Below, one piece after another: positions 1 to 7,358 of a stretch of DNA of 64,000 nt. Position numbers and translations under genes: made by a program. This DNA is from Bacillus gaemokensis. Lineage in GTDB: Bacteria > Bacillota > Bacilli > Bacillales > Bacillaceae_G. The notes beneath the pieces were generated by a model. The model made no database searches. It was given only the letters and a program-made list of their open reading frames with translations, and was not told where the DNA came from. The first letter of the stretch is position 1, and each line of letters begins with the position of its first letter. The stretch is taken from contig NZ_LTAQ01000002.1 of the NCBI RefSeq assembly GCF_001590835.1, positions 107,812 to 171,811 on the forward strand, given 5' to 3'.

Positions 1-404
1 CGATTGGTGCATTATTTGCCGGAGCTATCGCTGATCGCATCGGGGCTAAAATCGTTATTGGTATCTCTTATCTCATGGCAGCTATCTGTATTGGCTTACT
101 AACAATACAACCTTCTATTTCTATCATTTATCTTTTAATTGGACTCGCTGGAATTGGCTCAGTTGGTATTACCCAAATATTAAATGCATATGTAACACAA
201 TACTTCCCGTCGCACGTTCGCGCTACCTCCTTAGGCTGGGGACTCGGTCTTGGACGGATTGGTGCAATTGCCGGCCCAATTATCATTGGCATCTTAATGA
301 CGCTCCAGTATGATCAAGTGTGGAACTTTTACTTATTTGCATTAGCAGGTCTAATCGCAGCCATCGCTGTCTTCTTTATTCCTAACCAAGATCAAGCGGA
401 TTAA
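1..404 (+). CDS. MFS transporter, C-terminal part (5' end outside window)
   Basis: The frame is open from base 3, so this is the tail of a longer gene. It starts inside a membrane segment followed by an A-D-R-I-G-A-K loop, the D-R-x-G-x-K signature between MFS helices. Four to five further hydrophobic helices follow, including a glycine-rich one with G-W-G-L-G-L-G-R-I-G-A that is typical of the second half of MFS permeases. The style is like aromatic-acid:proton symporters, but the substrate cannot be read from this fragment. A perfect convergent terminator follows the stop. Confidence 0.85.
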   Translation, partial: IGALFAGAIADRIGAKIVIGISYLMAAICIGLLTIQPSISIIYLLIGLAGIGSVGITQILNAYVTQYFPSHVRATSLGWGLGLGRIGAIAGPIIIGILMTLQYDQVWNFYLFALAGLIAAIAVFFIPNQDQAD

Positions 405-444
405 AGTGAAAGGAGCATCAAACTATTGATGCTCCTTTCACTTT
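403..444. terminator. bidirectional terminator
   Basis: A 16-bp arm AAGTGAAAGGAGCATC and its exact complement flank an 8-nt loop, with A and T runs outside. It lies between the convergent MFS gene and the nucleotidyltransferase gene and can serve both. Confidence 0.9.
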
Positions 445-1205
445 CTTTCAAACAACATATCGCGAAACAAAACATTCAACTTCTCAATGTCTATCCCTAT
501 TCCTTTTTCAATTCCCTTTACATATTCTTGATAGTACGTTATCTGCTCCTCTAAAAATTGATTTAATACCTCTATCCTCGGGCCAGCATCTAACTCGATA
601 CCAGCTTTTTTCTTTATTAGCAGTAGTCTAATTTCCTCTAAAATCTCGCTCTTTAAAGATAACGCCTTAACCAACTTTTCAAATTCGACAGGTGGTAGTG
701 TCCCTTTTTCTTCTAACCATTTGCATGCTAAAATAGGGCGTAATACATAGAAATACTTTTTCAGCTTTACACGCTCTCCCTGTAAAAATTCACGGTAGTT
801 TTTTGAAGCCATATGTAAGTAGTGGTAAATCGTTGCTTTAGGGTCAAAATCTTTTTCACTCATTTCCTGTAGGAGTTCTGGAAATTCTGAGTTCTTAGAA
901 TACACAATTGGCGAACGAACCCATTCTAATAAGGCTGGATTGGATTTTGCGAATAACTGCAGTGCTTTTCTAATATCCCATCCACTTATATCTAAATCAT
1001 CATTAATTGGATATTCAATGACATCACGCTTCTCATTAATAGATAAATACCAATCTAATGAATGAACATATACAAACCTAACATCATAATCACTGTCTTT
1101 TGACGGGAATCCCCATGCACGACTTCCTGATTCCACTGCAAATAAAATTTTCACATCATTCTCTTTCTCGATTCTCTCTAATTCGACTTGAATTTTGTCT
1201 CTCAT
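438..1205 (-). CDS. nucleotidyltransferase domain protein, YcgL-like
   Basis: This belongs to the DNA-polymerase-beta-like nucleotidyltransferase superfamily. The N-terminal part reads E-S-G-S-R-A-W-G-F and then S-D-Y-D-V-R-F, matching the G-S-R/D-x-D catalytic pattern; the rest is helical. It resembles B. subtilis YcgL (about 259 residues), whose function is unknown. The open frame reaches back to 1250, but the ATG at 1205 is preceded by GAGGGTG at good spacing and gives 255 residues, so it is preferred. The upstream ATPase gene runs in the same direction but is separated by a terminator, so this is probably its own transcript. Confidence 0.8.
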   Translation of the reverse strand: MRDKIQVELERIEKENDVKILFAVESGSRAWGFPSKDSDYDVRFVYVHSLDWYLSINEKRDVIEYPINDDLDISGWDIRKALQLFAKSNPALLEWVRSPIVYSKNSEFPELLQEMSEKDFDPKATIYHYLHMASKNYREFLQGERVKLKKYFYVLRPILACKWLEEKGTLPPVEFEKLVKALSLKSEILEEIRLLLIKKKAGIELDAGPRIEVLNQFLEEQITYYQEYVKGIEKGIGIDIEKLNVLFRDMLFERK

Positions 1206-1276
1206 ATGTATCACCCTCATTTTTTGATCATTTCCCTGGAAATTCGACAACTATGATAATAACTTTACTATATTCT

Positions 1277-1310
1277 AAAACAGCTGTCAGGATTCTCCCG
1301 ACAGCCTAAA
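1277..1310 (-). terminator. terminator after the tandem P-loop gene
   Basis: On the minus strand, AGGCTGTCGGG pairs with CCTGACAGCT around a short loop and is followed by GTTTTAG. Confidence 0.6.
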
Positions 1311-1323
1311 ACATCTTCTATTT

Positions 1324-2433
1324 CTATTTCTGATTCTGAGCAACAATTGCTGCGATTCGCTCAAATTCTTTTTGGATTTCATTTTTATACGCATCTACTT
1401 TTGAAAAGTCCATAGCAGTAATATATATTCGCTCTAATTTATCTCGTACGGCTTTTGCTTTTGCTAAGAAAGACATCGCTTCATTCATCTTTGTTTTATA
1501 TTGAATCGAAACATCACGAATTTCTGTAGCATATTTTTCATCCGTTCCTGGAGCAACAATGAGATCATACATATCAATAATCTCATCACCTTCCCGACTT
1601 GGAAAATACTCATGCGGTGCGGTACTATCAAATATCGCAAAACCTAGCTCTCTCACAATAATCATATCGAGGCTATTTGGATCAAACCCACAATGATATA
1701 CCTCCACTTCAAATCCTTTTTCTTCTGCTGCCGCTGCTAACTTTTTTAACATTGTTGATTTTCCAGACCCCGGACGCCCTTTTATAAAATAACGATGCGG
1801 GATAGTCTCTGTTAAGTTTGGAACGAAATCTACCGCACCTTTTGGCGTCGCTGCCCCTAGAAAACGATGTTTTACAATTGCCTTTTTTCCCTTTTCATCT
1901 GCAAATAGTTTCTGTATGAGCTGGATAGTTAATTCATTTGCTTTTTGAAAATCAATATTATCAATATAAATTTTCTCCCAATCGTCATGTATCGCTAATG
2001 CTTCTTTGAAACAAGCATATGCAGATTGAAAAGCTCTACTTGCTTCTGATATATAGCGTGCAATCTCATCTTTATGCTTTCTTAATTTCTCCGAATCCCA
2101 AGCAACACCTAAGTTTACATATTCCTCTATAACTCCAGGCATTTTTGGTTCAATAACATGTGGAGATGTTCCATCTACAATCCCTACTTTTAATTTTGGA
2201 ATAATCACACCATCAATTGATTTGTTATCAGATGAACAATGTAAAAGCTCAATATCATATCCTTTTCCTGTCCATTCACGTCCTATTGCTTTCATTAGTG
2301 AAGACTTTCCTGTCCCTGGGCCACCTTTTAAAATATAAAGCCTTTCTAGTCCACTTAAACTTTCTTCATACAAACTATAAAAACCTCTAGCTGTATTTCC
2401 ACCCGCATAATAATTTAAAACCTTTCCTGTCAC
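1324..2433 (-). CDS. tandem P-loop ATPase-like protein (PRK06851 type)
   Basis: The protein is built from two homologous halves, each starting with a Walker A loop: G-G-P-G-T-G-K-S-S near residue 40 and G-R-P-G-S-G-K-S-T near residue 220. After each loop comes a parallel segment (E-L-L-H-C-S-S-D versus E-V-Y-H-C-G-F-D) and then an I-V-D-G-T-S-P-H / I-F-D-S-T-A-P-H motif. This shows an internal duplication. No signal peptide or membrane segment is seen. The GTG at 2433 sits behind AGGGGTGG and is preferred over the GTG nine bases upstream. The family is recognised, but its substrate and role are unknown to me. Confidence 0.75.
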   Translation of the reverse strand: MTGKVLNYYAGGNTARGFYSLYEESLSGLERLYILKGGPGTGKSSLMKAIGREWTGKGYDIELLHCSSDNKSIDGVIIPKLKVGIVDGTSPHVIEPKMPGVIEEYVNLGVAWDSEKLRKHKDEIARYISEASRAFQSAYACFKEALAIHDDWEKIYIDNIDFQKANELTIQLIQKLFADEKGKKAIVKHRFLGAATPKGAVDFVPNLTETIPHRYFIKGRPGSGKSTMLKKLAAAAEEKGFEVEVYHCGFDPNSLDMIIVRELGFAIFDSTAPHEYFPSREGDEIIDMYDLIVAPGTDEKYATEIRDVSIQYKTKMNEAMSFLAKAKAVRDKLERIYITAMDFSKVDAYKNEIQKEFERIAAIVAQNQK

Positions 2434-2516
2434 TGCACCCACCCCTTTGCAGCAGTTTACTTACATGAGCTACAATATGCCAAAACCTTTAGTTAGGTGA
2501 ATACCCATTTTCATTC

Positions 2517-2545
2517 TTGCAATAAAAAAGGAAATAAATTACAAT
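2517..2545 (+). promoter_or_regulatory. sigma-A promoter of the S-box transcript
   Basis: A TTGCAA -35 box and a TACAAT -10 box are separated by exactly 17 bp. They lie about 50 bp upstream of the SAM riboswitch aptamer. Confidence 0.6.
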
Positions 2546-2587
2546 TTAAATAACAAAAATTTCTTAATTTTAAAATTAAATATACTC

Positions 2588-2705
2588 CTTATCGAGAGAG
2601 GCAGAGGGACTGGCCCTTTGAAGCCCGGCAACCTCAGTTTATATAAAACTGAACAGGTGCTAAATCCTGCAAAATGCACTGCATTTTGGAAGATAAAATA
2701 TGCAT
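2588..2705 (+). promoter_or_regulatory. SAM-I (S-box) riboswitch aptamer
   Basis: The S-box core is clear: a GAGAGAGGCAGAGGGACTGG block, then CCC...GAAGCCCGGCAACC, then a variable hairpin (CAGTTT...AAACTG) and AGGTGCTAAATCCTGC. A terminator follows directly, so S-adenosylmethionine binding should cause early termination upstream of the cyclase-family gene. A second S-box controls metNIQ elsewhere in the window. Confidence 0.95.
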
Positions 2706-2721
2706 TTACATAATTATATGT

Positions 2722-2757
2722 AAAGCCCATCTTTCTTGATTTGAAGGATGGGCTTTT
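2722..2757 (+). terminator. S-box expression-platform terminator
   Basis: AAGCCCATC(TTT) pairs with GATGGGCTT and is followed by a T run. It ends 30 bp before the start codon of the cyclase-family gene. Confidence 0.9.
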
Positions 2758-2786
2758 TATATTTTAAAATTATTGGAGGTATCCCG

Positions 2787-3419
2787 ATGAAAGTAATCGA
2801 TTTATCACAAACATTTGAAAACAATATGTCTCAATTTCCAGGAACACCAAGAATTCATCTAGAACCCATTACAAGCGTCGAAAAAGCAGGGTTTCAAGTA
2901 ACAGATTTTCATTCCGTTGTTCACGTCGGTACACATTGTGATGCACCAGCTCATTTTATTTCTGGTGCAACAACAATTGATCAATTGCCACTTGATCAAT
3001 TTGTAGGGGAAGCAATTCTCGTTGATGTGACACATGTTCAAGAACGAAAATTTCCTAAGGAAGTGTTACACGGTGCAGAGGTAAAAGAAGGTGACATTGT
3101 CATCTTCCATTCTAATCTCTCAGGCAAATGGAATACAGAAGCATATGAAAAAGAAGCCTACCATCTTTCTGAAGAACTTGCTGAAGAATTAGTCAGATTA
3201 AAAGTAAAATCTGTAGGTTTAGATTTTATTTCTCCCGACGAAGTTACCACCGAAACATCGCCCATTCATCATATTTTATTAGGAAATGATATTTATTTAA
3301 TCGAAAACTTAACAAATTTAGATGCGATTGAAGCGAAGCGTTTCTTCTTTTCTGCAGCACCTTTAAAGATAAAAAATAGTGATGGCGCTTTCGCAAGAGC
3401 ATTTGCAGTTATTTTTTAA
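2787..3419 (+). CDS. cyclase family protein (metal-dependent hydrolase, PF04199 type)
   Basis: The 210-residue protein carries the family metal-site signature H-V-G-T-H-C-D-A-P-A-H-F. This is the pattern of bacterial kynurenine formamidases and related amide or lactone hydrolases. A second conserved stretch, G-L-D-F-I-S-P-D, lies near residue 150. The ATG at 2787 follows GGAGG at 7 nt; an upstream in-frame ATG at 2748 lies inside the terminator and is rejected. The leader is a SAM-I riboswitch, which suggests a role in sulfur, methionine or SAM-linked metabolism rather than tryptophan breakdown. The substrate is not readable from sequence. Confidence 0.85.
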   Translation: MKVIDLSQTFENNMSQFPGTPRIHLEPITSVEKAGFQVTDFHSVVHVGTHCDAPAHFISGATTIDQLPLDQFVGEAILVDVTHVQERKFPKEVLHGAEVKEGDIVIFHSNLSGKWNTEAYEKEAYHLSEELAEELVRLKVKSVGLDFISPDEVTTETSPIHHILLGNDIYLIENLTNLDAIEAKRFFFSAAPLKIKNSDGAFARAFAVIF

Positions 3420-3421
3420 TG

Positions 3422-3454
3422 AAAAAAGCAGAGACCATCATTGGCCTCTGCTTC
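3422..3454. terminator. bidirectional terminator
   Basis: AAGCAGAG and CTCTGCTT arms flank a partly paired loop, with A and T runs outside. It sits between the convergent cyclase-family and 3438-3818 genes. Confidence 0.8.
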
Positions 3455-3818
3455 GATATTTTTTATTTAAATTAAGAAAGAACTGTTCCACTCGCGGACG
3501 AATCCAAGCTAAATAATCTTTGTCTTTCTTTTTCGTACAGACAATTTCTTCTCCATCCACCATTCCAACGAGCTCTAGCTCTAACAATTGCCTCGTAAAT
3601 TCTAGAATATTTACTTCTTCCTTCGGATATTCTTCCTTTAACTTCTCTTCAATTTCTCCCAATAGAAAGCCATCACGCATCATTGCAAGTGCATCAATAC
3701 AAAGTGGCGGCATTTCATATTTTTCGCCTGTAATTGTATCCTTTACAATATAATTCTTTTGATCTTTTCGAAATTGAATAGTGTGTAAACATACAGTCGA
3801 ATTTAATGTTAATTCCAT
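3438..3818 (-). CDS. hypothetical protein, 126 aa
   Basis: I do not recognise this gene. The product is soluble and acidic to neutral. It has a predicted beta-rich N-terminus (N-Y-I-V-K-D-T-I-T-G-E-K-Y-E-M-P), then helices rich in E, L and K, and ends in a basic tail. A short beta part followed by a helical winged-helix-like part recalls PqqD-type peptide-binding domains, but this is only a fold impression. Two adjacent ATGs follow GAGGTGG; the second (3818) has the better spacing. It has no operon partner; the histidine kinase gene upstream has its own terminator. Confidence 0.65.
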   Translation of the reverse strand: MELTLNSTVCLHTIQFRKDQKNYIVKDTITGEKYEMPPLCIDALAMMRDGFLLGEIEEKLKEEYPKEEVNILEFTRQLLELELVGMVDGEEIVCTKKKDKDYLAWIRPRVEQFFLNLNKKYRSRGQ

Positions 3819-4027
3819 CATACCACCTCTTTCATAATATCAGCATAGAAAAAAGGATGCGTGTGCACCCCTCTTTAGTTCACGTAAATCTACACATTCA
3901 TACAAATAAAAACGATAAACCGTTACACGAGCCATAAGCTGCATGTCGATATTTTCCTCCATTATAAACTAAGTGTTTTATAAAAAAAAGCATTCTTGAA
4001 ACATTTCATAAAATGTTTTTATTTACA

Positions 4028-4063
4028 CAACAAGAGCACTTTTCTGAAAAGTGCTCTTGTTTC
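4028..4063. terminator. strong terminator hairpin
   Basis: AAGAGCACTTTTC and GAAAAGTGCTCTT are perfect arms with a minimal loop, followed by T-rich sequence on both strands. It lies directly after the histidine kinase gene. Confidence 0.85.
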
Positions 4064-4069
4064 TAAATG

Positions 4070-5296
4070 TTATATTGTCGGAAAATTCATTTCTACTTTT
4101 GTTCCTATGCCAATGTTACTTTGAATATCGATATTTCCTTGGTGCTCCTCAATAATTTTATATGTAATCATTAAACCAAGACCTGTGCCGTTTTCCTTGG
4201 TTGTATAAAACGCTTTACCAAGCTTCTTTATTTGCTCTTTATCCATGCCACATCCCTGATCCTCAATAGAAATGCACAACTTTTCTTCAATTGTTTTATA
4301 TGCATGAATGGTAAGATTTCCACCACCCTGCATTGACTCAATGCCATTTTTCAGGATATTCAATAACACTTGTTTCAATTGTTTTTCATCCCCATTTATA
4401 TTGGGTAGAACCCCATCTGCTTGCACATGCATTTTTACATTATATTGGATTGCATAACTTTCCATTAATTGAACAACATATAACAAAATCGCTTGCATAT
4501 TACACCATTCATAATTTGTTGGCTTGGGCTTCCCCAGTAACATTAATTCACTAACAAACCCATTAATTCTCTCAATTTCTTGTAGCATAATCTCATAACT
4601 CTTTGCATCAGCTGGATTTCGTTCTTTTTGAATTTGAGTAAAACCTTTTAGCGCAGTTAACGGATTTCTAATTTCATGAGCAATTGTTGTAGACATTGTT
4701 CCAATTAAAGCAAGTTTTTCTGTCTGTTTTACATTAGTCAACATTTCCAAAACAGTCCTAACGTACGACTGAAATCTTTTTAATAAAGAACGTGAAATAA
4801 TGAAAAAAAAGATACACAACACAAGTGGAATAACAACCTTAACATCTTTTAACAATACAGTGAAAAATGCATACTTACCAACTACACTCAAAGAGACTAA
4901 ATAAAAGTATTTTTTATTCACAAAAATTGGAGCAAAAAGGATTAAAAATATCTCTACCATATTTCCATTTTCAAACCCTCGATCTGTTTGCAAATAAATC
5001 ATTAAATTATTAATGAAATCAATGAACATATATCCAATTAAAAATAAATACTTCACAAAATAAATGTGACCTCGTTTTTGAAAATACATTGAAATAGGAA
5101 ATAACAAAATCACAAAGATGTATACACCTATTCCTAGTCCACCTTCTGGCCATCCTATTTTCGTTTCATTTATATTCATCGTAGGATATATAAAATAGTA
5201 TATAATGTAATATAAAAAGAATATAATATAGAATAGTAATAAAAATACCCTTAAAGCTTCTTTTTCCTCTTGAATCAAGCTTTTAAATTTGTTCAT
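4070..5296 (-). CDS. membrane sensor histidine kinase, sporulation-kinase-like
   Basis: The first half holds about five to six hydrophobic helices with short loops. The cytoplasmic kinase core follows. Its H-box reads A-H-E-I-R-N-P-L-T-A-L-K-G-F near residue 208, then come N-box L-L-N-I-L-K-N-G-I-E-S-M, G1 D-Q-G-C-G-M-D and G2 G-T-G-L-G-L. The A-H-E-I-R-N-P-L-T form is typical of the KinB/KinD sporulation kinase group. No response regulator is adjacent, so it may feed the Spo0 phosphorelay; this is inference. The ATG at 5296 follows AAGAGGAG and replaces a longer in-frame start at 5326. Just upstream lies a run of 8-bp tandem repeats. Confidence 0.85.
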   Translation of the reverse strand: MNKFKSLIQEEKEALRVFLLLFYIIFFLYYIIYYFIYPTMNINETKIGWPEGGLGIGVYIFVILLFPISMYFQKRGHIYFVKYLFLIGYMFIDFINNLMIYLQTDRGFENGNMVEIFLILFAPIFVNKKYFYLVSLSVVGKYAFFTVLLKDVKVVIPLVLCIFFFIISRSLLKRFQSYVRTVLEMLTNVKQTEKLALIGTMSTTIAHEIRNPLTALKGFTQIQKERNPADAKSYEIMLQEIERINGFVSELMLLGKPKPTNYEWCNMQAILLYVVQLMESYAIQYNVKMHVQADGVLPNINGDEKQLKQVLLNILKNGIESMQGGGNLTIHAYKTIEEKLCISIEDQGCGMDKEQIKKLGKAFYTTKENGTGLGLMITYKIIEEHQGNIDIQSNIGIGTKVEMNFPTI

Positions 5297-5332
5297 ATAA
5301 ATACTCCTCTTAATCAATACAAACACACATTA

Positions 5333-5369
5333 CACTATTTAACTATTTAACTATTTAACTATTTAACTT
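5333..5369. repeat. 8-bp tandem repeat (AACTATTT)n
   Basis: Three perfect AACTATTT units lie at 5341-5364, with a degenerate unit before and a partial one after. They sit 37-73 bp upstream of the histidine kinase start codon, in its promoter or leader. Confidence 0.9.
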
Positions 5370-5506
5370 ATAATTATAAAATTGCTTTCAGAACAATATG
5401 CAACGCTTTAAATTCATTATAACACTACTTTAGAGAAAAATTTTCCTTCTCTAGAATCTATCCCCTCCTCTACTCATTCGCCTACATACTTTTTCATTAC
5501 TTCAAT

Positions 5507-5559
5507 AAAAAATCCCGTTTCAAGATATGTATTCTACACATCTTGAAACGAGATTTTTA
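5507..5559. terminator. bidirectional terminator-like hairpin
   Basis: AATCCCGTTTCAAGAT and ATCTTGAAACGAGATT are long arms, with A and T runs outside. It stands between the kinase promoter region and the first dispersed repeat copy. Confidence 0.75.
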
Positions 5560-5571
5560 AAATGGTCCCCA

Positions 5572-5690
5572 TAAAGTGAAACTTGAATCAGTAGGACTTT
5601 TACGGGTAGTTGTTGCTCCCACCTAACTTCTTTTCCTTCACTGAATTCTGCAATTGGGGTCTTATTGCCCACGAATAGTAGGCTAAAGTT
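5572..5690 (+). repeat. dispersed intergenic repeat, family 1, copy A
   Basis: It starts TAAAGTGAAACTTGAATCAG and continues through CCTAACTTCTTTTCCTTCACTGAATT to GGGGTCTTATTGCCC. The same string of blocks occurs in reverse at 55225-55322, and shorter or diverged at 27292-27347 and 38011-38110. It is intergenic and foldable, and resembles the bcr repeats known from the B. cereus group; which bcr family it belongs to cannot be settled here. Confidence 0.75.
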
Positions 5691-5920
5691 TAATCCTCAT
5701 CTTTTACATCCATATCCTCTGGAATTGGCTCATTTAATATTTCTTCCACTAATTGTTTATATTTTTCTACCTGCTCTAAATGTGTATTGAATTGCTCTTT
5801 ATTCAACAAATATTGCTCACCATCATATAAAGCTCGAATTCGCTTTTGCTGAATTAGTTCTTCAATATAGGATTCTGGGAGGTTTAAATATTCAGCAGCT
5901 TCTTTTATCGTGATATACAA
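5690..5920 (-). CDS. excisionase-type helix-turn-helix protein
   Basis: This is a small MerR/Xis-like DNA-binding protein. It opens Y-I-T-I-K-E-A-A-E-Y-L-N-L-P-E-S-Y-I-E-E-L-I, the usual start of HTH_17 domains, then R-I-R-A-L-Y-D-G-E-Q-Y-L-L-N, the wing. An acidic tail follows (I-P-E-D-M-D-V-K-D-E-D). The open frame goes back to 5965, but no upstream ATG has a ribosome site at proper spacing. A TTG at 5920 lies 9 nt behind AGGGA and starts exactly at the domain edge. No integrase or prophage gene is near, so it is probably a chromosomal regulator. The start is uncertain. Confidence 0.65.
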   Translation of the reverse strand: MYITIKEAAEYLNLPESYIEELIQQKRIRALYDGEQYLLNKEQFNTHLEQVEKYKQLVEEILNEPIPEDMDVKDED

Positions 5921-6124
5921 TGCTTTCATTCCCTTATTGTTTTTTATCATATCTACATGATTCATCTTACTGTATTATAAAATACTTTTGTAAACAAAAT
6001 AAAAAGATTTTGTAAATACAAATCAAAAAGCAGGTAGATGCATTCCATATATTGTATAATAATATAGTAAGCGTTTTAAAAATACAGATGGAATTTACCC
6101 ATTTACACAAAGGAGAGTTAACAT

Positions 6125-6493
6125 ATGGCTACTCGTCACATCATTACAATGTTAGAGCAATCATTACAAACCGAAACAGAACAAACTGCTTCTCAGCTAT
6201 CTAAAGTATTACCAAAAAGAATTCTTGAACAAACAATGATTACAAATGAAGATGCAAACTACAATACAATTGGAGAATGGTATAAAAATCATTTCTTATT
6301 CCAGCAAGATGATTTTCTTTGGGCTAAATACGCCTACTATGATGCATATTGTGAGGCATTACAAAATCAAGGTCACCTTACAAAACGTGTGCGTCATATA
6401 CTAGAATCTGTGGCTAGAAAACACGGAAAACAATACATTGCTTCCATGCAAAACATACAATTCCCTGATCCACGTGCAAAAGGAACTGCCTAA
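6125..6493 (+). CDS. hypothetical protein, 122 aa
   Basis: I do not recognise this family. The gene is convincing: AAAGGAGAG precedes the ATG by 8 nt, and codon use matches its neighbours. The product is soluble and mostly helical, with an aromatic-rich middle (W-Y-K-N-H-F-L-F-Q-Q-D-D-F-L-W-A-K-Y-A-Y-Y) and a basic C-terminal part. There are no cysteines pairing into a metal site, no signal peptide and no membrane helix. It is transcribed alone, divergent from the excisionase-like gene; the 200-bp gap between them would hold both promoters. Confidence 0.7.
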   Translation: MATRHIITMLEQSLQTETEQTASQLSKVLPKRILEQTMITNEDANYNTIGEWYKNHFLFQQDDFLWAKYAYYDAYCEALQNQGHLTKRVRHILESVARKHGKQYIASMQNIQFPDPRAKGTA

Positions 6494-6663
6494 TTTGCTA
6501 AGTGACAGGACAAACGTAACACAGACTACTCGTTCGCTAGAAAGATTCAAAAATAAAAGGTTCACGTCTCTATGTTCTCTTTTTTTCAAAAACACATCAA
6601 TAAGATGTGGATTTATGAAACCGGTGTCAAACACAATGGTAGAAAACATAGGTACAAGGAAAA

Positions 6664-6714
6664 TACCCAGCTTACCTCCTTTCTTCATACAAGTGGAAAA
6701 GTAACTGGGTGTTT
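6664..6714 (+). terminator. possible terminator
   Basis: ACCCAG(C)TTAC and GTAACTGGGT arms enclose about 30 nt and are followed by GTTTATATA. The long loop and weak T run keep this tentative. Confidence 0.35.
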
Positions 6715-6742
6715 ATATATAAATAGGAAAATATCTTTCACT

Positions 6743-7159
6743 TTACATTTTCCCTTGAACGCCTGCTTGAGAATTATAATTTCTCACAATCATCCCTCTT
6801 GCTCTCCTCATATTAAACTTTTCATAATACGACTGTAAATTTTCATCACACAGCAAATCAATCATATACAGCTCACCAAGTTCCGCTAACATTCTTTCAA
6901 TTAATTCTTTACCAATCCCTTGATTTTGATATTCTGGCAAGACTTCAAGAAACGGAATATATGCAGATAAAACCCCGTCACTTATAGCCGTTATAAAACC
7001 TATCACTTCATTCTTTGTTTCATGTATGGCCAATACAACTTTGTCGCTATTGTCCAATAACTTCAAATGAGTCTCAACACTCGGTGAATTAGGCCAACCC
7101 ACAAAGAACCCTTTTAACATATCCGATGAAATACTATCAATTTCAGTTGTATATAACAT
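6743..7159 (-). CDS. GNAT family N-acetyltransferase
   Basis: The 138-residue protein shows the GNAT core. A beta strand ends I-P-F-L-E-V-L-P-E-Y, followed by the acetyl-CoA pyrophosphate loop Q-N-Q-G-I-G-K-E-L (motif A, around residue 80). The motif B region follows, with Y-Y-E-K-F-N-M near residue 112. The substrate is unknown. It uses the ATG at 7159, 11 nt after AGGAG. The gene stands alone between an unassigned gene and a strong terminator. Confidence 0.8.
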   Translation of the reverse strand: MLYTTEIDSISSDMLKGFFVGWPNSPSVETHLKLLDNSDKVVLAIHETKNEVIGFITAISDGVLSAYIPFLEVLPEYQNQGIGKELIERMLAELGELYMIDLLCDENLQSYYEKFNMRRARGMIVRNYNSQAGVQGKM

Positions 7160-7260
7160 CCATAGTGCAGCTCCTGTTTCTTATGATTTATACTTCTTCC
7201 TTACATCTTCATAACCTGTCTAGAACAAAAATAAAATCCCTGCTCTACCTATTTTTATAA

Positions 7261-7293
7261 AAAAACAGGAACCTTCTGTAGGTTCCTGTTTTT
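7261..7293. terminator. bidirectional terminator
   Basis: AAAACAGGAACCT and AGGTTCCTGTTTT are perfect arms around TCTGT. It lies downstream of the ferredoxin-NADP reductase gene. Confidence 0.9.
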
Positions 7294-7358
7294 ACTTTAT
7301 ATTTCTTGAAGTCCTATTTAGCTCACCATTCATTAACATTAATTACCAATATTGCAAT

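Noticed and set aside
5333-5369. short tandem repeat considered as a CRISPR array
   Set aside because: Units are 8 bp with no spacers and no cas gene anywhere in the window.
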